From assembly GCF_019891545.1 (NCBI RefSeq), contig NZ_JAHDIU010000003.1:396170-460169 (forward strand): a DNA stretch of 64,000 nucleotides, in the 5' to 3' direction. The notes beneath the pieces were generated by a model that saw only the letters and a list, made by a program, of their open reading frames with translations, ran no database searches and was not told the DNA's origin. The DNA comes from Flavobacterium coralii. Lineage in GTDB: Bacteria; Bacteroidota; Bacteroidia; Flavobacteriales; Flavobacteriaceae. This document shows, in pieces, positions 7,744-16,970 of the stretch (positions within the stretch are counted from its first letter, which is position 1; every line of letters begins with the position of its first letter). Position numbers and translations under genes: made by a program.

Positions 7744-10700
7744 GCCGAAGGAAAACCTGCCCCCATCTGAGCCTCGAAAATAAAAAACATTTGCGGTTAC
7801 AACATTAAGCCCGTTAAGCCATATACCGCCGCCTGCGCTTTGGTGCCATTTTTCAGAATTTCCCTCCGGTATCCATACCCTTCCGTAATCATATCCGCCA
7901 AATATACCCAGGGTGAGTGGTACAAAAGTATTCTTCCAGTAACCGAGTGTAAGCCTTATGTCATTACTGTGAAATGCAGCCCTTTTCCCCGTAAAGCGTT
8001 CTTCACGGTATCCCCTTACTTCATCATCGCCGCCAAGTGTGGCTGCCTGGTAAAACTCAAAGTTGTTGCCAAACCTAAGTTTTACTTTCGCCCTGCTCCT
8101 GAAAACAAGCTTTTCATCAGGCGTTAGCTTATGTACAAAATCTATAAAGCCTTCTGCAAAGCCAAAGTTCCGCCTGTATTGTTCAAGGCTTGTGGTCCAT
8201 CCTCCGGTAAAAGAAAACGCCATACCCAGTGCAGGCAATGTTATATTATCATAGTTGGCAAAACTATACGTTACATTAACACCGCCATATTGGCGGTGCT
8301 CAAATAACGAAGGGCCTATTTGTCCCGGCTCGTTTACAAATCTTTGCGATGAATCTTCAACTTCAATGGTTTCAAAAACACTCTGCAACTGCAAAAAGCT
8401 ACCGTTCCTGCTGGTTCGGAATACTGCAGGCGCCACCCGCAGGGTTTGCAGCCTTACCCTGTTGTAGTCCATGCCCAGGTCTTCATAAAAATTAGGGGTG
8501 GTGTTACCGTAGCCAAAATAGTTGATGCTGAAGGTTGGGCTGGTATAACGTGCATCTACTGCAAAATTCCAGTTGCTGCCCAGCGTAATAAATTCGCCCC
8601 TGTATTCCAGTTCAAAACCCATTGTGGCAAAGTAGGCGCTGGCCTTAAACCTGTGCCGTTGGGAGTAAGGGTCGCGGCTAAAATTATTAACCACATAGCT
8701 AAGCATAGCCCCCAGTTTTAAACCATCATCAGGATTAAATCCTGCACTCGGATATCCTGAAAATACATTATATTCCGGCTTTTTGTAGTTATAGGTATTG
8801 GTTTCATAATCATCCGTAAGGATAATTTTTGCTTTTTTATCTGTTTTGAAGGTATTTTCCTTACTGGCAAAATCATATATTTTAACTTTTCTTCCGTTTT
8901 CAACTGTATAAATATCATGATTTTGCCCACCCAGCAATCGTAACAGTATTAACTTATCACCGTTGCCTTTCACCACAAACTCGTCGTCGTCGTCAAGGCC
9001 GTAAATCCATATCTCCTCGGTTTTTTTACTGCTGTAGGTTTGGGTATATAGCAACTCTTCCGCACCATCTTCAATATTATATGTTTTTACTTCAGTCTCT
9101 CCGGCAGGCAGGCGCGTAATAACAAACCGCTCTTTATCATCAGTACCTGTTATAATAACCGTTTTAAGTAAAACATCCCGGTATTCCAAAGCGAACTCCT
9201 GCAATTTTGCCCTCCTTTTTTTAAGGATGGTTTTTATATTTTCAGCAATATCGTCTTTCATTTCATTGGGTAGCTCGGCAAAAGCAGATTCAATGGCTTC
9301 ATCAGTAATGTTTTCCTGTAGGTACTTGGCTTCCCGAAGCCAGTCGTCCTCATCAGATTTGATTATAAAGGCAACATCAAGCGGATAAGCCGATTTATTG
9401 AACCATTTAATGTCACGGATGTTTTCATCATACTGCTGCATGCTGCGCAATGCAGGTATGCGCATGATTATTGAAAGCAATGCCCCGCCATATTTTGGGA
9501 AAGCCTGGTCGCGGTCTCGCGGAATGGGTTTGTAAACTACAGAGTCCTTCTTTTCAAATTTAGACCATCTCCACTGGTCAGAGTGCCTGTCCCAGTCGCC
9601 TATAAGCATGTCAAACAGCCTGGCGCGTATATAGGCTTTCTCGTCTATTACATACTTTTTATCTTTCCTCAGGTCTTCAAAAACGTTTTGTGTACTCTCT
9701 ATATCATCCGGTTTTCCAAAGCTGTCAAGGTCGCCATGTTCTTTACCCGGATGCTCCTCAATCATATACAGCTCATTGCCATATTCTTCATTATATTCTT
9801 TCAGTGCGTTTTGCTTGGGTACATAAAACAGGCGCGGATTGGTGTGATATATTCCTGCACTTTCTGCAAGGTCATCCACTACAAAAGAGGCGTAGGGGTG
9901 CGATGAGGTATAAAAATCCAGCAGGAATTTTTCAGCAAAGGTATTATCGAGCTTATCACCTATATAGCGGTTTTTGAACGCTGTCTTCTGTATAAACTGT
10001 GTGGCACTTTTACGCAGGCCCCTCATAACATATTCTTTACCATTTTTATCGGCAAGCCTTAATGATTTAGACTGGTGCCCACCACCGCCTTTAACCGGCG
10101 TGAGCCCGCCATATAGCGTATCAAGCAATACCGTGTTTACCTCTATAAGCTGGCTGTAATAGTCGCGGTAATGGTCTCCAAAAAGAAATTTATAAGTACC
10201 ACCTTTTTCTGTAAGCGATGACGGATATATAGCAGCCTTTGTTGTTGCCGGGAAGTTTCCGCTGTAATCTTTAATTACAGGATTGGGCTTCAGGTCTAAA
10301 ATGCGCTCAAACAGCTTTACATCTTTACCATCGCGCAGGGCGAAGTAGTCGAGCTTAACTTTACCATCTGCAAATACATCCATTACCACATAGCCTGTAC
10401 CGCCATAACTGAAATCGTTAGGATATATAGCCCTTGCAGCTTCTTCTTTACAGCCCGCACCGCTTATAACCTGGTGTATATTGTCGTGGTTGATGTATTG
10501 CAGGTTATGGTCGTGGCCTGATACTACAATGACATTATCAAGGCCCTGAATCATTGCTTTTACACGGTTAGACAAGTCGTTATACACCCGGCTCTGGATA
10601 TCCTGCGTACTGTAACCTGATGCTTTTCGCGCCAAATCTATAAACGAGCCTAGCACCGGCAGGGGAATACGCTGCCTTAGCGGAAACAGGTGCTTTTCAG

Positions 10701-11454
10701 GAGAAAATTCGCCACCATGCGTGCCATGTGTCATTAACGGATGGTGCATGGCTATAACAACAACTTTATCCTGGCTGTCTTTCAGTATGTCTTCCAGCTC
10801 GGTAAACATGGCATCGCGCGTTTTTATATCGCAATCATCGTTTATTGTGGGGTACCTGTCCCAGTCTTCTAAAAACCACTGGCTGTCAATGGCAATCATT
10901 ACAATACTGTCAGATATTTCTATGTCATCAATTCCGCACCCGTTACCCGGTAAAAAGGCTTTCTTTTCATCAAGCTTGTCTTCTACATAATCATCCTGCT
11001 CTTCAAGGCCTTTGAGTCCGTGGTACCAGTCGTGGTTACCGGGAATAAAGTATGTTTTGCCTTTAAAAAGTTTTGCCAGTGCCATCTGGCTGTCAAGGCT
11101 TTCCTCTGCTTCCTTCCTGTCTTTATGGTCTTTATCGGCGGGCATACCCAGCGGGTAAACATTATCGCCAAGATACAGCAGTGTGGCATTTTTGCCTTCT
11201 TCTTTCAGTTTATCGCTTACATTTGAAAGCATCTGCTGTGCCTTTGGCTCATTTGCATAGCCTGCATCGCCTATAAGGTAAAAGCGGTGTTCTACTTTAC
11301 TGTTAGTAATCAGGCTGTCATTTTTTGCTTCAGGGCCTGTTTCCCTGCCATATTGCGGCCTGTTTGTAGCACATGAAACCAGCAGCAGTAACATGCCTAA
11401 AAACGGCAGATACTTATTTATGCGGGCTGTAGCTGTAACCCAAAATAATTTCAT
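7726..11454 (-). CDS. Calcineurin-like phosphoesterase lipoprotein fused to an outer-membrane beta-barrel
   Basis: 1242 residues. The signal peptide has a lipobox LLLVSC (Cys28). Residues about 55-370 form a metallophosphoesterase with all metal motifs: GDAG (62-65), GDNVY (96-100), GNHDW (139-143), MHHPLMTHG and GHDHNLQ. A middle region of about 450 residues has polar alpha/beta sequence of unknown role (DWDRHSDQWRW near its end). From about residue 870 the chain alternates polar and aromatic residues in amphipathic strands. It contains ATLGGDDEVRGYREERF, resembling the conserved segment of bacterial surface antigen/Omp85-like barrels, and ends in Phe (FGLTFGF), typical of barrel proteins. 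It is probably anchored in the outer membrane. Substrate unknown. Confidence 0.85.
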   Translation of the reverse strand: MKLFWVTATARINKYLPFLGMLLLLVSCATNRPQYGRETGPEAKNDSLITNSKVEHRFYLIGDAGYANEPKAQQMLSNVSDKLKEEGKNATLLYLGDNVYPLGMPADKDHKDRKEAEESLDSQMALAKLFKGKTYFIPGNHDWYHGLKGLEEQDDYVEDKLDEKKAFLPGNGCGIDDIEISDSIVMIAIDSQWFLEDWDRYPTINDDCDIKTRDAMFTELEDILKDSQDKVVVIAMHHPLMTHGTHGGEFSPEKHLFPLRQRIPLPVLGSFIDLARKASGYSTQDIQSRVYNDLSNRVKAMIQGLDNVIVVSGHDHNLQYINHDNIHQVISGAGCKEEAARAIYPNDFSYGGTGYVVMDVFADGKVKLDYFALRDGKDVKLFERILDLKPNPVIKDYSGNFPATTKAAIYPSSLTEKGGTYKFLFGDHYRDYYSQLIEVNTVLLDTLYGGLTPVKGGGGHQSKSLRLADKNGKEYVMRGLRKSATQFIQKTAFKNRYIGDKLDNTFAEKFLLDFYTSSHPYASFVVDDLAESAGIYHTNPRLFYVPKQNALKEYNEEYGNELYMIEEHPGKEHGDLDSFGKPDDIESTQNVFEDLRKDKKYVIDEKAYIRARLFDMLIGDWDRHSDQWRWSKFEKKDSVVYKPIPRDRDQAFPKYGGALLSIIMRIPALRSMQQYDENIRDIKWFNKSAYPLDVAFIIKSDEDDWLREAKYLQENITDEAIESAFAELPNEMKDDIAENIKTILKKRRAKLQEFALEYRDVLLKTVIITGTDDKERFVITRLPAGETEVKTYNIEDGAEELLYTQTYSSKKTEEIWIYGLDDDDEFVVKGNGDKLILLRLLGGQNHDIYTVENGRKVKIYDFASKENTFKTDKKAKIILTDDYETNTYNYKKPEYNVFSGYPSAGFNPDDGLKLGAMLSYVVNNFSRDPYSQRHRFKASAYFATMGFELEYRGEFITLGSNWNFAVDARYTSPTFSINYFGYGNTTPNFYEDLGMDYNRVRLQTLRVAPAVFRTSRNGSFLQLQSVFETIEVEDSSQRFVNEPGQIGPSLFEHRQYGGVNVTYSFANYDNITLPALGMAFSFTGGWTTSLEQYRRNFGFAEGFIDFVHKLTPDEKLVFRSRAKVKLRFGNNFEFYQAATLGGDDEVRGYREERFTGKRAAFHSNDIRLTLGYWKNTFVPLTLGIFGGYDYGRVWIPEGNSEKWHQSAGGGIWLNGLNVVTANVFYFRGSDGGRFSFGLTFGF

Positions 11455-11468
11455 AAATTGGTTGTAGT

Positions 11469-11476
11469 TAATTTTG
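11469..11476 (+). promoter_or_regulatory. Candidate -7 box (TAATTTTG) for the HD/PycTM-like gene
   Basis: Match to TAnnTTTG ending 5 bp before the ATG at 11482. The expected start of transcription would fall at or next to that ATG, which implies a leaderless or nearly leaderless mRNA. It also argues against the upstream TTG start at 11458. No -33 element is clear. Confidence 0.4.
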
Positions 11477-11481
11477 TCTTG

Positions 11482-12666
11482 ATGTCGATACTAAAAAAAG
11501 CCGAAGATTATGTGTTCAGCTTATTCAAAGATAAGCTATCTCCCAATTATATATACCATAATTTTAACCATACTTTACGGGTAGTAACCACAACAGCCAC
11601 CATGGCAAAGGAGGAAGGGGTTGGTGAAGAAGATACCGAAGCCTTGCTGCTTGCCGCATGGTTCCATGATTCGGGCTATGCAGATGGCAGGGACGACCAC
11701 GAAGAAAAAAGCTGCACAATTGCAGGACAGTTTTTTTCGGATAACGGTTATCCTAATGAAAAAGCAGAACGAGTTTATCAGCTAATAAGGGTTACAAAGG
11801 TAGATGCGCGGCCGGAAACATTACCGGAGCGTATTATAAGGGATGCCGACTGTTCCCATTTTGCGGAAAAGAATTATTGCAGGCTTGCCGAATTGCTAAG
11901 GGAAGAATGGAAGCTGACCGAAGGAAAGGTTTTTACTGACCTTGAATGGGCTGTTGCGAACCGTGACCTGCTGATGCACCGCCACCGCTTTTATACCAAC
12001 TATGCGCAAAAAAATATGCAGCCGGTAAAAGAGCGTAACATTGCTGTATTGCAGGAAGCTATCAATGAACTGGAGCAGGGTAAGAAAAAGGTTTCTAAAG
12101 ATAAGATAAACAAGAAGAAGCTGGAGAAACTGACACGGCCGGACCGGGGTATAGATACTATGTTCCGTATCACGCTTAACAATCATACCAGGCTTAGTGA
12201 AATAGCCGACAGCAAAGCAAACATAATGATATCGGTTAATGCTATAATTATTTCGGTAGCGCTTACGGCATTGATACCAAAACTGGACAGCCCGGCCAAT
12301 GCACACCTTATGATTCCTACTTTTATACTAGTGTTTTTTGGTGTGGTTTCTATAATTTTTGCTATACTTTCTACACGCCCAAAAGTAACCGGAGGCACAT
12401 TTACGCGGCAGGATATAGATGACCGCAAAATTAACCTGCTTTTTTTCGGGAATTTTTATAAAATGCCGCTTGATGAGTATGACTGGGCAATGAACGAAAT
12501 GATGAAAGACAGGAAATACCTGTATGATTCTATGATAAAAGACCTATACTTTTTGGGGGTGGTATTGCACCGCAAATACAAGCTGCTGCGCATTACCTAC
12601 AATATTTTTATGATAGGGATTATTGTTTCTGTAGCGGTTTTTGTTTACGCTTTCAGCAGGATATAA
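11482..12666 (+). CDS. HD-domain phosphohydrolase fused to a PycTM-like (DUF5706) membrane module
   Basis: 394 residues. Residues about 1-190 are an HD-superfamily domain: H30 in YHNFNHT, H62-D63 in WFHDSGY, D121 in IRDADCSHF. Known HD proteins hydrolyse nucleotides or cyclic nucleotides. After a Lys-rich linker, residues about 220-394 match the Pycsar effector PycTM pattern. It starts with DTMFRITLNNHTRLSEIADSK and the signature NIMISVNAIIISVAL, has two membrane segments (about 243-263 and 273-295), a conserved cytosolic loop (NLLFFGNF, WAMNEMMKD), and a last membrane helix (about 370-390). No cyclase gene lies next to it. The start at 11482 is chosen over the weak TTG at 11458. It is divergent from the phosphoesterase gene, 27 bp away. 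Confidence 0.82.
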   Translation: MSILKKAEDYVFSLFKDKLSPNYIYHNFNHTLRVVTTTATMAKEEGVGEEDTEALLLAAWFHDSGYADGRDDHEEKSCTIAGQFFSDNGYPNEKAERVYQLIRVTKVDARPETLPERIIRDADCSHFAEKNYCRLAELLREEWKLTEGKVFTDLEWAVANRDLLMHRHRFYTNYAQKNMQPVKERNIAVLQEAINELEQGKKKVSKDKINKKKLEKLTRPDRGIDTMFRITLNNHTRLSEIADSKANIMISVNAIIISVALTALIPKLDSPANAHLMIPTFILVFFGVVSIIFAILSTRPKVTGGTFTRQDIDDRKINLLFFGNFYKMPLDEYDWAMNEMMKDRKYLYDSMIKDLYFLGVVLHRKYKLLRITYNIFMIGIIVSVAVFVYAFSRI

Positions 12667-12685
12667 TAGGTAAGGATTTTAGATT

Positions 12686-15079
12686 TTATCTCGACTCCAG
12701 TTCCTTAAGCAGCTCCTCATAGCTGTAGGTACGGCCGCGCCCGTTCTCGTTATCATAAATAACAGAAACGCGAAGCGCTTTAAGGCCTGTAACGCCCTGC
12801 AGGTCTTCCACATCAAAGTGCTCGATAACTTCGCCCAGCATGTTTTTGTGCTGCAGGAATTTTATATACCTCCTGTATTCGGCTTCTTCCTGCTTTTGCG
12901 AATATACTATGGTAATCTTGCCATTTTCTGTTATACGCTTATCTGTGCCTTTAATGTTAGATTTGTCAATCCTTTTCTTTACCACCTCATAGCGTGCGTT
13001 ATACGTGCCATCAACATCAAAACGTTTTTCATCCATCCGGAAGCGTATGGATATAGGTGTGCTGAACACCAGTATCAGCGATGTTACATCTAAGTCATAA
13101 GGCAGGGCAGGGCGTAGCTTGTAATATTCATTTTCCATCTCGCACATAGCCTGTAGCTGCCATAGCCTCAGGTTTTGCAGGTATAACGGGCTGTAAGGAT
13201 GCTTAGGTGCTATAGATGCACCAATATAGAGGTTATGTTCTACACCATCCGTTTTAAAACGCTCATAATAATGAGGATAGAATTGCTGTGCCTCAGCCTG
13301 CTTTTTATCCAGAACCTCGGCAAGATGCTTGTTGATGATAGACATGGCCTCATCAAAATCTTTGCGGCTGTCATATACCATCTTCACTTTTTGGTCAAGC
13401 GAAGCAAAATAATCATGTATACGGCTGTGTATATCCTGGTCAACAGAATCAAAGTGCTGCAGGATAGGGTGCACTTCATCCTGTATATAATTTTGTATAA
13501 CTGCTTCAGAGTCGGCCTTTAGCTGCTTTTTTAGTTTATCCTCATGGCTCTGCAGCTCAAAAATATGTTGCTCTACAACAGGCAGCGGCTCACGCTTAAA
13601 TATAAACCTGAACAGGCCCAGCAGCTTTTCCAGTTGCCGGATGAGGTCTTTCTCGGTAGATTGATTCCTGGCACCCGATGAACCTTTTACATCTATCTGC
13701 CCATATAGCGGGTAAATTTCTTTGAAAATAATCTCTTTATAAGCAAAGCTTTCTCCCTGCCTTGCATTAATGTGGCGCAACGCTTCTTCCCTGAATTTCC
13801 AGTAAACACTATGATGTATAGCTGTATATTCTTTTTGGATTATGGCATCTACCTGGTTTTGAAGTTCGCTGTAATAACGGTCGATACTGTCGGTTAAAAA
13901 CGGCAGTATATAAGAAAGCTTGTTGGCGTTGATACTGTTCAGTTCACCCGGGCGGGAACATACCAGCTCTATGATCCCTATCAGGCGGTCATTCTTCATT
14001 ACAGGGGCAAGTATGCAGCTTTTTATGTTTTGCGAAAGCAGGTGCTGTGCAAATTTTGTTTCGCCACAGTCGCTTTGTGCAAAGCTCTCTACATCAGAAA
14101 TAATGAAATAGCTGCGCTCTCCCATTATCTTTTCAAGCGACTCATCGCAAAAAACCGAATTACAGTTCAGTTCACTTTTATCCCTCAAAATATAGCTGCT
14201 CACATCTTCAAACGGCGCAATACGGAAAAGGTTATCTTCAGTATTAATTTCTGTAAACCCAATCCTCAAGTCAGGTATTTTATAAATAGATTTAAAGATG
14301 GTTTCAAGATTTGATTTGGTTATCTCATCAAAATCTTCCGACTTTAAAAGGTTGCTCTTCAGGTTCGAGATCGCGCTTTCTGTAGTGGCATCGAATAATG
14401 ACATGATACCGAAGCCTTTTAATATCCAGCTTTTTTCCGGGAATTTTTCTTTCCACAATTCGATGTTGTCAAAGCTGTCCATAAGCAGTTTGGCATCTTC
14501 CTCGGTAATATCAACAGCTTTATCTGTAGGCAATATATCTATAAAATCGGCATTATACATAATACGGTAATGCCGTATAATACCGTCAGCATCGGGTATA
14601 TCATAAAAGAAAGGCCTGCTGAAGTCGAAATGATAACCGTAATGGTAATTAAGTATCAGGCAGCAGCACATAACGTAAAACTGGTGCCCGTTAAAATTAC
14701 GGATACTCATATCAAATTCGCTGCCCGCTTCCTGTAATATTTTGCCAAACCTTTCGGTATAATTAAACACAATGTTGTAAAACGGTATTGTTGCAGCCTT
14801 GATTTCGTTATGGGTAAGCGCGGTAGGGAAAAGATCAGCCAGCAGGTTTTTAATAAGCTGCCTGTGCTTTTCAAGCTGAGAGTAATCGGCAATACCTTCA
14901 CGCAGCTCAGGGTAAGGCTCCGTATGCCTCAGCAGGGCTTTGGCATAGTCAGAACGGTAGTCAACATCGCTCGCAGCAATCTCCTCCAGTTTTTCCATCA
15001 CCACGTGAAAGGAAATCTGTACTTCAAAAGGGCTGCTTTCAAATTGCTCAACGCTCATATATCCGTTCGGTTTTGTCAT
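12686..15079 (-). CDS. Large GAF-like cytoplasmic protein
   Basis: 797 residues, no signal peptide or membrane helix. The N-terminal 230 residues are helical (YRIMYNADFIDILPTDKAVDITEEDAKLL). A central segment (about 255-410) reads like a GAF sensor domain: FRIAPFEDVSSYIL, YFIISDVESFAQS, SCILAPVMKNDRLIGIIELVCSRPG. The C-terminal 380 residues are mostly helical, with coiled-coil-like stretches (EQHIFELQSHEDKLKKQLKADSEA). No output domain such as a kinase, GGDEF or HTH is recognisable. Ligand and partner unknown. A second ATG (15058) is possible because a -7 box at 15082-15089 lies right against the first ATG. Confidence 0.7.
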   Translation of the reverse strand: MTKPNGYMSVEQFESSPFEVQISFHVVMEKLEEIAASDVDYRSDYAKALLRHTEPYPELREGIADYSQLEKHRQLIKNLLADLFPTALTHNEIKAATIPFYNIVFNYTERFGKILQEAGSEFDMSIRNFNGHQFYVMCCCLILNYHYGYHFDFSRPFFYDIPDADGIIRHYRIMYNADFIDILPTDKAVDITEEDAKLLMDSFDNIELWKEKFPEKSWILKGFGIMSLFDATTESAISNLKSNLLKSEDFDEITKSNLETIFKSIYKIPDLRIGFTEINTEDNLFRIAPFEDVSSYILRDKSELNCNSVFCDESLEKIMGERSYFIISDVESFAQSDCGETKFAQHLLSQNIKSCILAPVMKNDRLIGIIELVCSRPGELNSINANKLSYILPFLTDSIDRYYSELQNQVDAIIQKEYTAIHHSVYWKFREEALRHINARQGESFAYKEIIFKEIYPLYGQIDVKGSSGARNQSTEKDLIRQLEKLLGLFRFIFKREPLPVVEQHIFELQSHEDKLKKQLKADSEAVIQNYIQDEVHPILQHFDSVDQDIHSRIHDYFASLDQKVKMVYDSRKDFDEAMSIINKHLAEVLDKKQAEAQQFYPHYYERFKTDGVEHNLYIGASIAPKHPYSPLYLQNLRLWQLQAMCEMENEYYKLRPALPYDLDVTSLILVFSTPISIRFRMDEKRFDVDGTYNARYEVVKKRIDKSNIKGTDKRITENGKITIVYSQKQEEAEYRRYIKFLQHKNMLGEVIEHFDVEDLQGVTGLKALRVSVIYDNENGRGRTYSYEELLKELESR

Positions 15080-15081
15080 AA

Positions 15082-15089
15082 CAAAGGTA
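15082..15089 (-). promoter_or_regulatory. Candidate -7 box (TACCTTTG) of the GAF-like gene
   Basis: Minus-strand TAnnTTTG match ending 2 bp before the first ATG (15077-15079). If real, transcription would begin inside or just after that ATG and translation would start at the ATG at 15056-15058 (MSVEQFESS). Confidence 0.35.
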
Positions 15090-15172
15090 CAAAAAGGTTG
15101 TTATATGTTAAAATACGGATTTTGTATTGTAACGGTTGCCCTGTTAAGGCAGGTTTAGCAAATTTTTATTAT

Positions 15173-15180
15173 TATTTTTG
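15173..15180 (+). promoter_or_regulatory. Candidate -7 box (TATTTTTG) of the ACC-deaminase-like operon
   Basis: TAnnTTTG match 17 bp before the ATG at 15198. It makes the upstream GTG at 15183 unlikely as a start, because that would fall at the transcription start. Confidence 0.4.
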
Positions 15181-15197
15181 TAGTGAAATACCACAAT

Positions 15198-16088
15198 ATG
15201 AACCAGCTAATACCACTTAGCTTTGACAATAATGTGTCCCTTACCATAAAACGGGAAGACCTTTTACACCCCCATATTTCGGGTAATAAATTCAGGAAAC
15301 TTAAGTATAATATTGAAGAAGCACTTAGGCAGGGAAATACCACTTTGCTAACCTTTGGCGGAGCTTATTCTAACCATATAGCCGCTGCCGCTGCCGCTGG
15401 GAAAAAGTATAACCTGCAAACCATTGGCATAATAAGGGGCGAGGAGCTGCAGGATAAGGCTATGCAAAACCCTACCCTTAAATTTGCAGCAGACTGCGGC
15501 ATGAAACTGCATTTTATTTCTCGCGGGGCTTATCGTGAAAAACATACACCTGAGTTTATAGCACACCTGCAAAGGGAATTCGGGGAGTTTTACCTCTTGC
15601 CGGAAGGCGGTACCAATGCACTCGCTATTAAAGGGTGTGAAGAGATTTTAACCGGAGAAGATTCAGGTTTTACATACATCTGCTGTGCGGTTGGTACGGG
15701 CGGCACTGTGTCGGGAATAATTAAATCGGCAGGAGCGGAGCAGCAGGTTTTGGGCTTTCCGGTGCTTAAAAATGAGGCATTATCAGATGATATTGCTAAA
15801 TTTGCCGGGCAGGGCAACTGGAAGCTTGTAAACAGCTACCACTTTGGCGGGTATGGTAAAGTATCCGAAGAACTGGTAACGTTTATGAATGGCTTTTATG
15901 AAAAAACAGGTATTCCGCTGGATCCTGTTTATACGGCAAAGATGGTTTTTGGCGTTATAGACATGGCAGAGAAAGGTTTTTTTCCTGATAACGCTAAAGT
16001 GTTGATGATACATACCGGTGGATTGCAGGGTATTGAAGGTATGAACCATGAACTTAAGAGAAAAAAACTGTCCCTAATTAAAATATGA
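15198..16088 (+). CDS. PLP-dependent 1-aminocyclopropane-1-carboxylate deaminase / D-cysteine desulfhydrase family enzyme
   Basis: 296 residues, fold type II PLP enzyme. SGNKFRKLKY places the Schiff-base lysine at K31. TFGGAYSNHIAAAAAAG is the conserved Ser/Asn substrate-binding segment, and GTGGTVSGI is the phosphate-binding Gly-rich loop. The C-terminal MIHTGGLQGIEG motif is typical of the family. The family includes ACC deaminase and D-cysteine desulfhydrase; motif reading cannot separate these. It is the first gene of a tight plus-strand cluster (6 and 12 bp gaps) with a glucosaminidase and hemL. The ATG at 15198 is preferred over a GTG at 15183. Confidence 0.88.
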   Translation: MNQLIPLSFDNNVSLTIKREDLLHPHISGNKFRKLKYNIEEALRQGNTTLLTFGGAYSNHIAAAAAAGKKYNLQTIGIIRGEELQDKAMQNPTLKFAADCGMKLHFISRGAYREKHTPEFIAHLQREFGEFYLLPEGGTNALAIKGCEEILTGEDSGFTYICCAVGTGGTVSGIIKSAGAEQQVLGFPVLKNEALSDDIAKFAGQGNWKLVNSYHFGGYGKVSEELVTFMNGFYEKTGIPLDPVYTAKMVFGVIDMAEKGFFPDNAKVLMIHTGGLQGIEGMNHELKRKKLSLIKI

Positions 16089-16094
16089 GATAGC

Positions 16095-16958
16095 ATGATG
16101 AAAAAGATTTTAACCCTTGTTGTTTTAAGTTTGCTGGTAAGCTGCGGTACATCATACACAAGCCGTAAAAGCGGTAAGAGCACTGCACGCACCACTACAA
16201 CCCGCAAGCCAAAAGCTCCTAAAAAGGAAACACGCATTGCCAATACCAACAGGAACAACAGCAGGGATACCGAAACACTTGAATCTACTTCTAAAACGGT
16301 TGTTTATGCCGATATTGTAAAACAATATATACTTGATTATAAAGATGTTGCTAAAGCTAACATGCGCAACCATGGTGTGCCCGCCAGCATTACACTGGCT
16401 CAGGGCATTTTAGAGTCGGGTGCGGGCAGGGGCACGCTTTGTGTAAATGCCAACAACCACTTCGGTATAAAATGTCACACCGGTTGGGAAGGTGAATCGG
16501 TTTACCATGACGATGATGCCAAAGGAGAGTGTTTCCGCAAATATAAAGATCCGGCAGAATCGTATAATGACCACTCTTTATTCCTAACCTCACGCAGCCG
16601 TTATGCCGCGTTGTTTAAACTCGATAAAGATGATTATGAAGGCTGGGCACACGGGCTTAAAGCAGCAGGCTATGCTACCGACCCTAAATATCCTGATAAG
16701 CTTATCGGGCTTATAGAGCGTTATGAGTTGGCGAGATATGATGCAGAGGTTTTAGGTGGTACTTATGTGCCAAGGCAGAAAGAAATCAAGCCTGTAATTG
16801 CAGATGCACCGCTTGCAGCGGGCATGCACAAAGTAGAGCAGGGCGACACACTATACTCCATATCAAAACGATATAATGTTACTGTAGATGAGCTTATGAG
16901 GCTTAACAGCCTTTCGGGCAATACCATATCTATAGGGCAGGTACTAAAAGTAAAATAA
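16095..16958 (+). CDS. Glucosaminidase-LysM peptidoglycan hydrolase lipoprotein
   Basis: 287 residues (286 if the second ATG, 16098, is used). Lipobox LLVSC, then a Lys/Thr/Arg-rich linker. Residues about 75-215 form an FlgJ-type glucosaminidase domain with SITLAQGILESGAGRG (Glu in LESG is the expected catalytic acid), NNHFGIKCH, and FRKYKDPAESYNDHSLFL. A single LysM domain ends the protein (HKVEQGDTLYSISKRYNV ... SIGQVLKVK) and would bind peptidoglycan. It likely trims glycan strands in the periplasm during growth or division. It is co-directional with its neighbours at 6 and 12 bp. Confidence 0.9.
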   Translation: MMKKILTLVVLSLLVSCGTSYTSRKSGKSTARTTTTRKPKAPKKETRIANTNRNNSRDTETLESTSKTVVYADIVKQYILDYKDVAKANMRNHGVPASITLAQGILESGAGRGTLCVNANNHFGIKCHTGWEGESVYHDDDAKGECFRKYKDPAESYNDHSLFLTSRSRYAALFKLDKDDYEGWAHGLKAAGYATDPKYPDKLIGLIERYELARYDAEVLGGTYVPRQKEIKPVIADAPLAAGMHKVEQGDTLYSISKRYNVTVDELMRLNSLSGNTISIGQVLKVK

Positions 16959-16970
16959 ACACCAATACTA

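Noticed and set aside
11482-12666. A complete Pycsar defence locus
   Set aside because: No uridylate or cytidylate cyclase gene is next to the PycTM-like protein. Neighbours are a phosphoesterase and a GAF-like protein.
15183-15197. GTG start 15 bp upstream for the ACC-deaminase-like gene
   Set aside because: A -7 box ends at 15180, so the GTG would be at or before the transcription start. The ATG at 15198 gives the family N-terminus.
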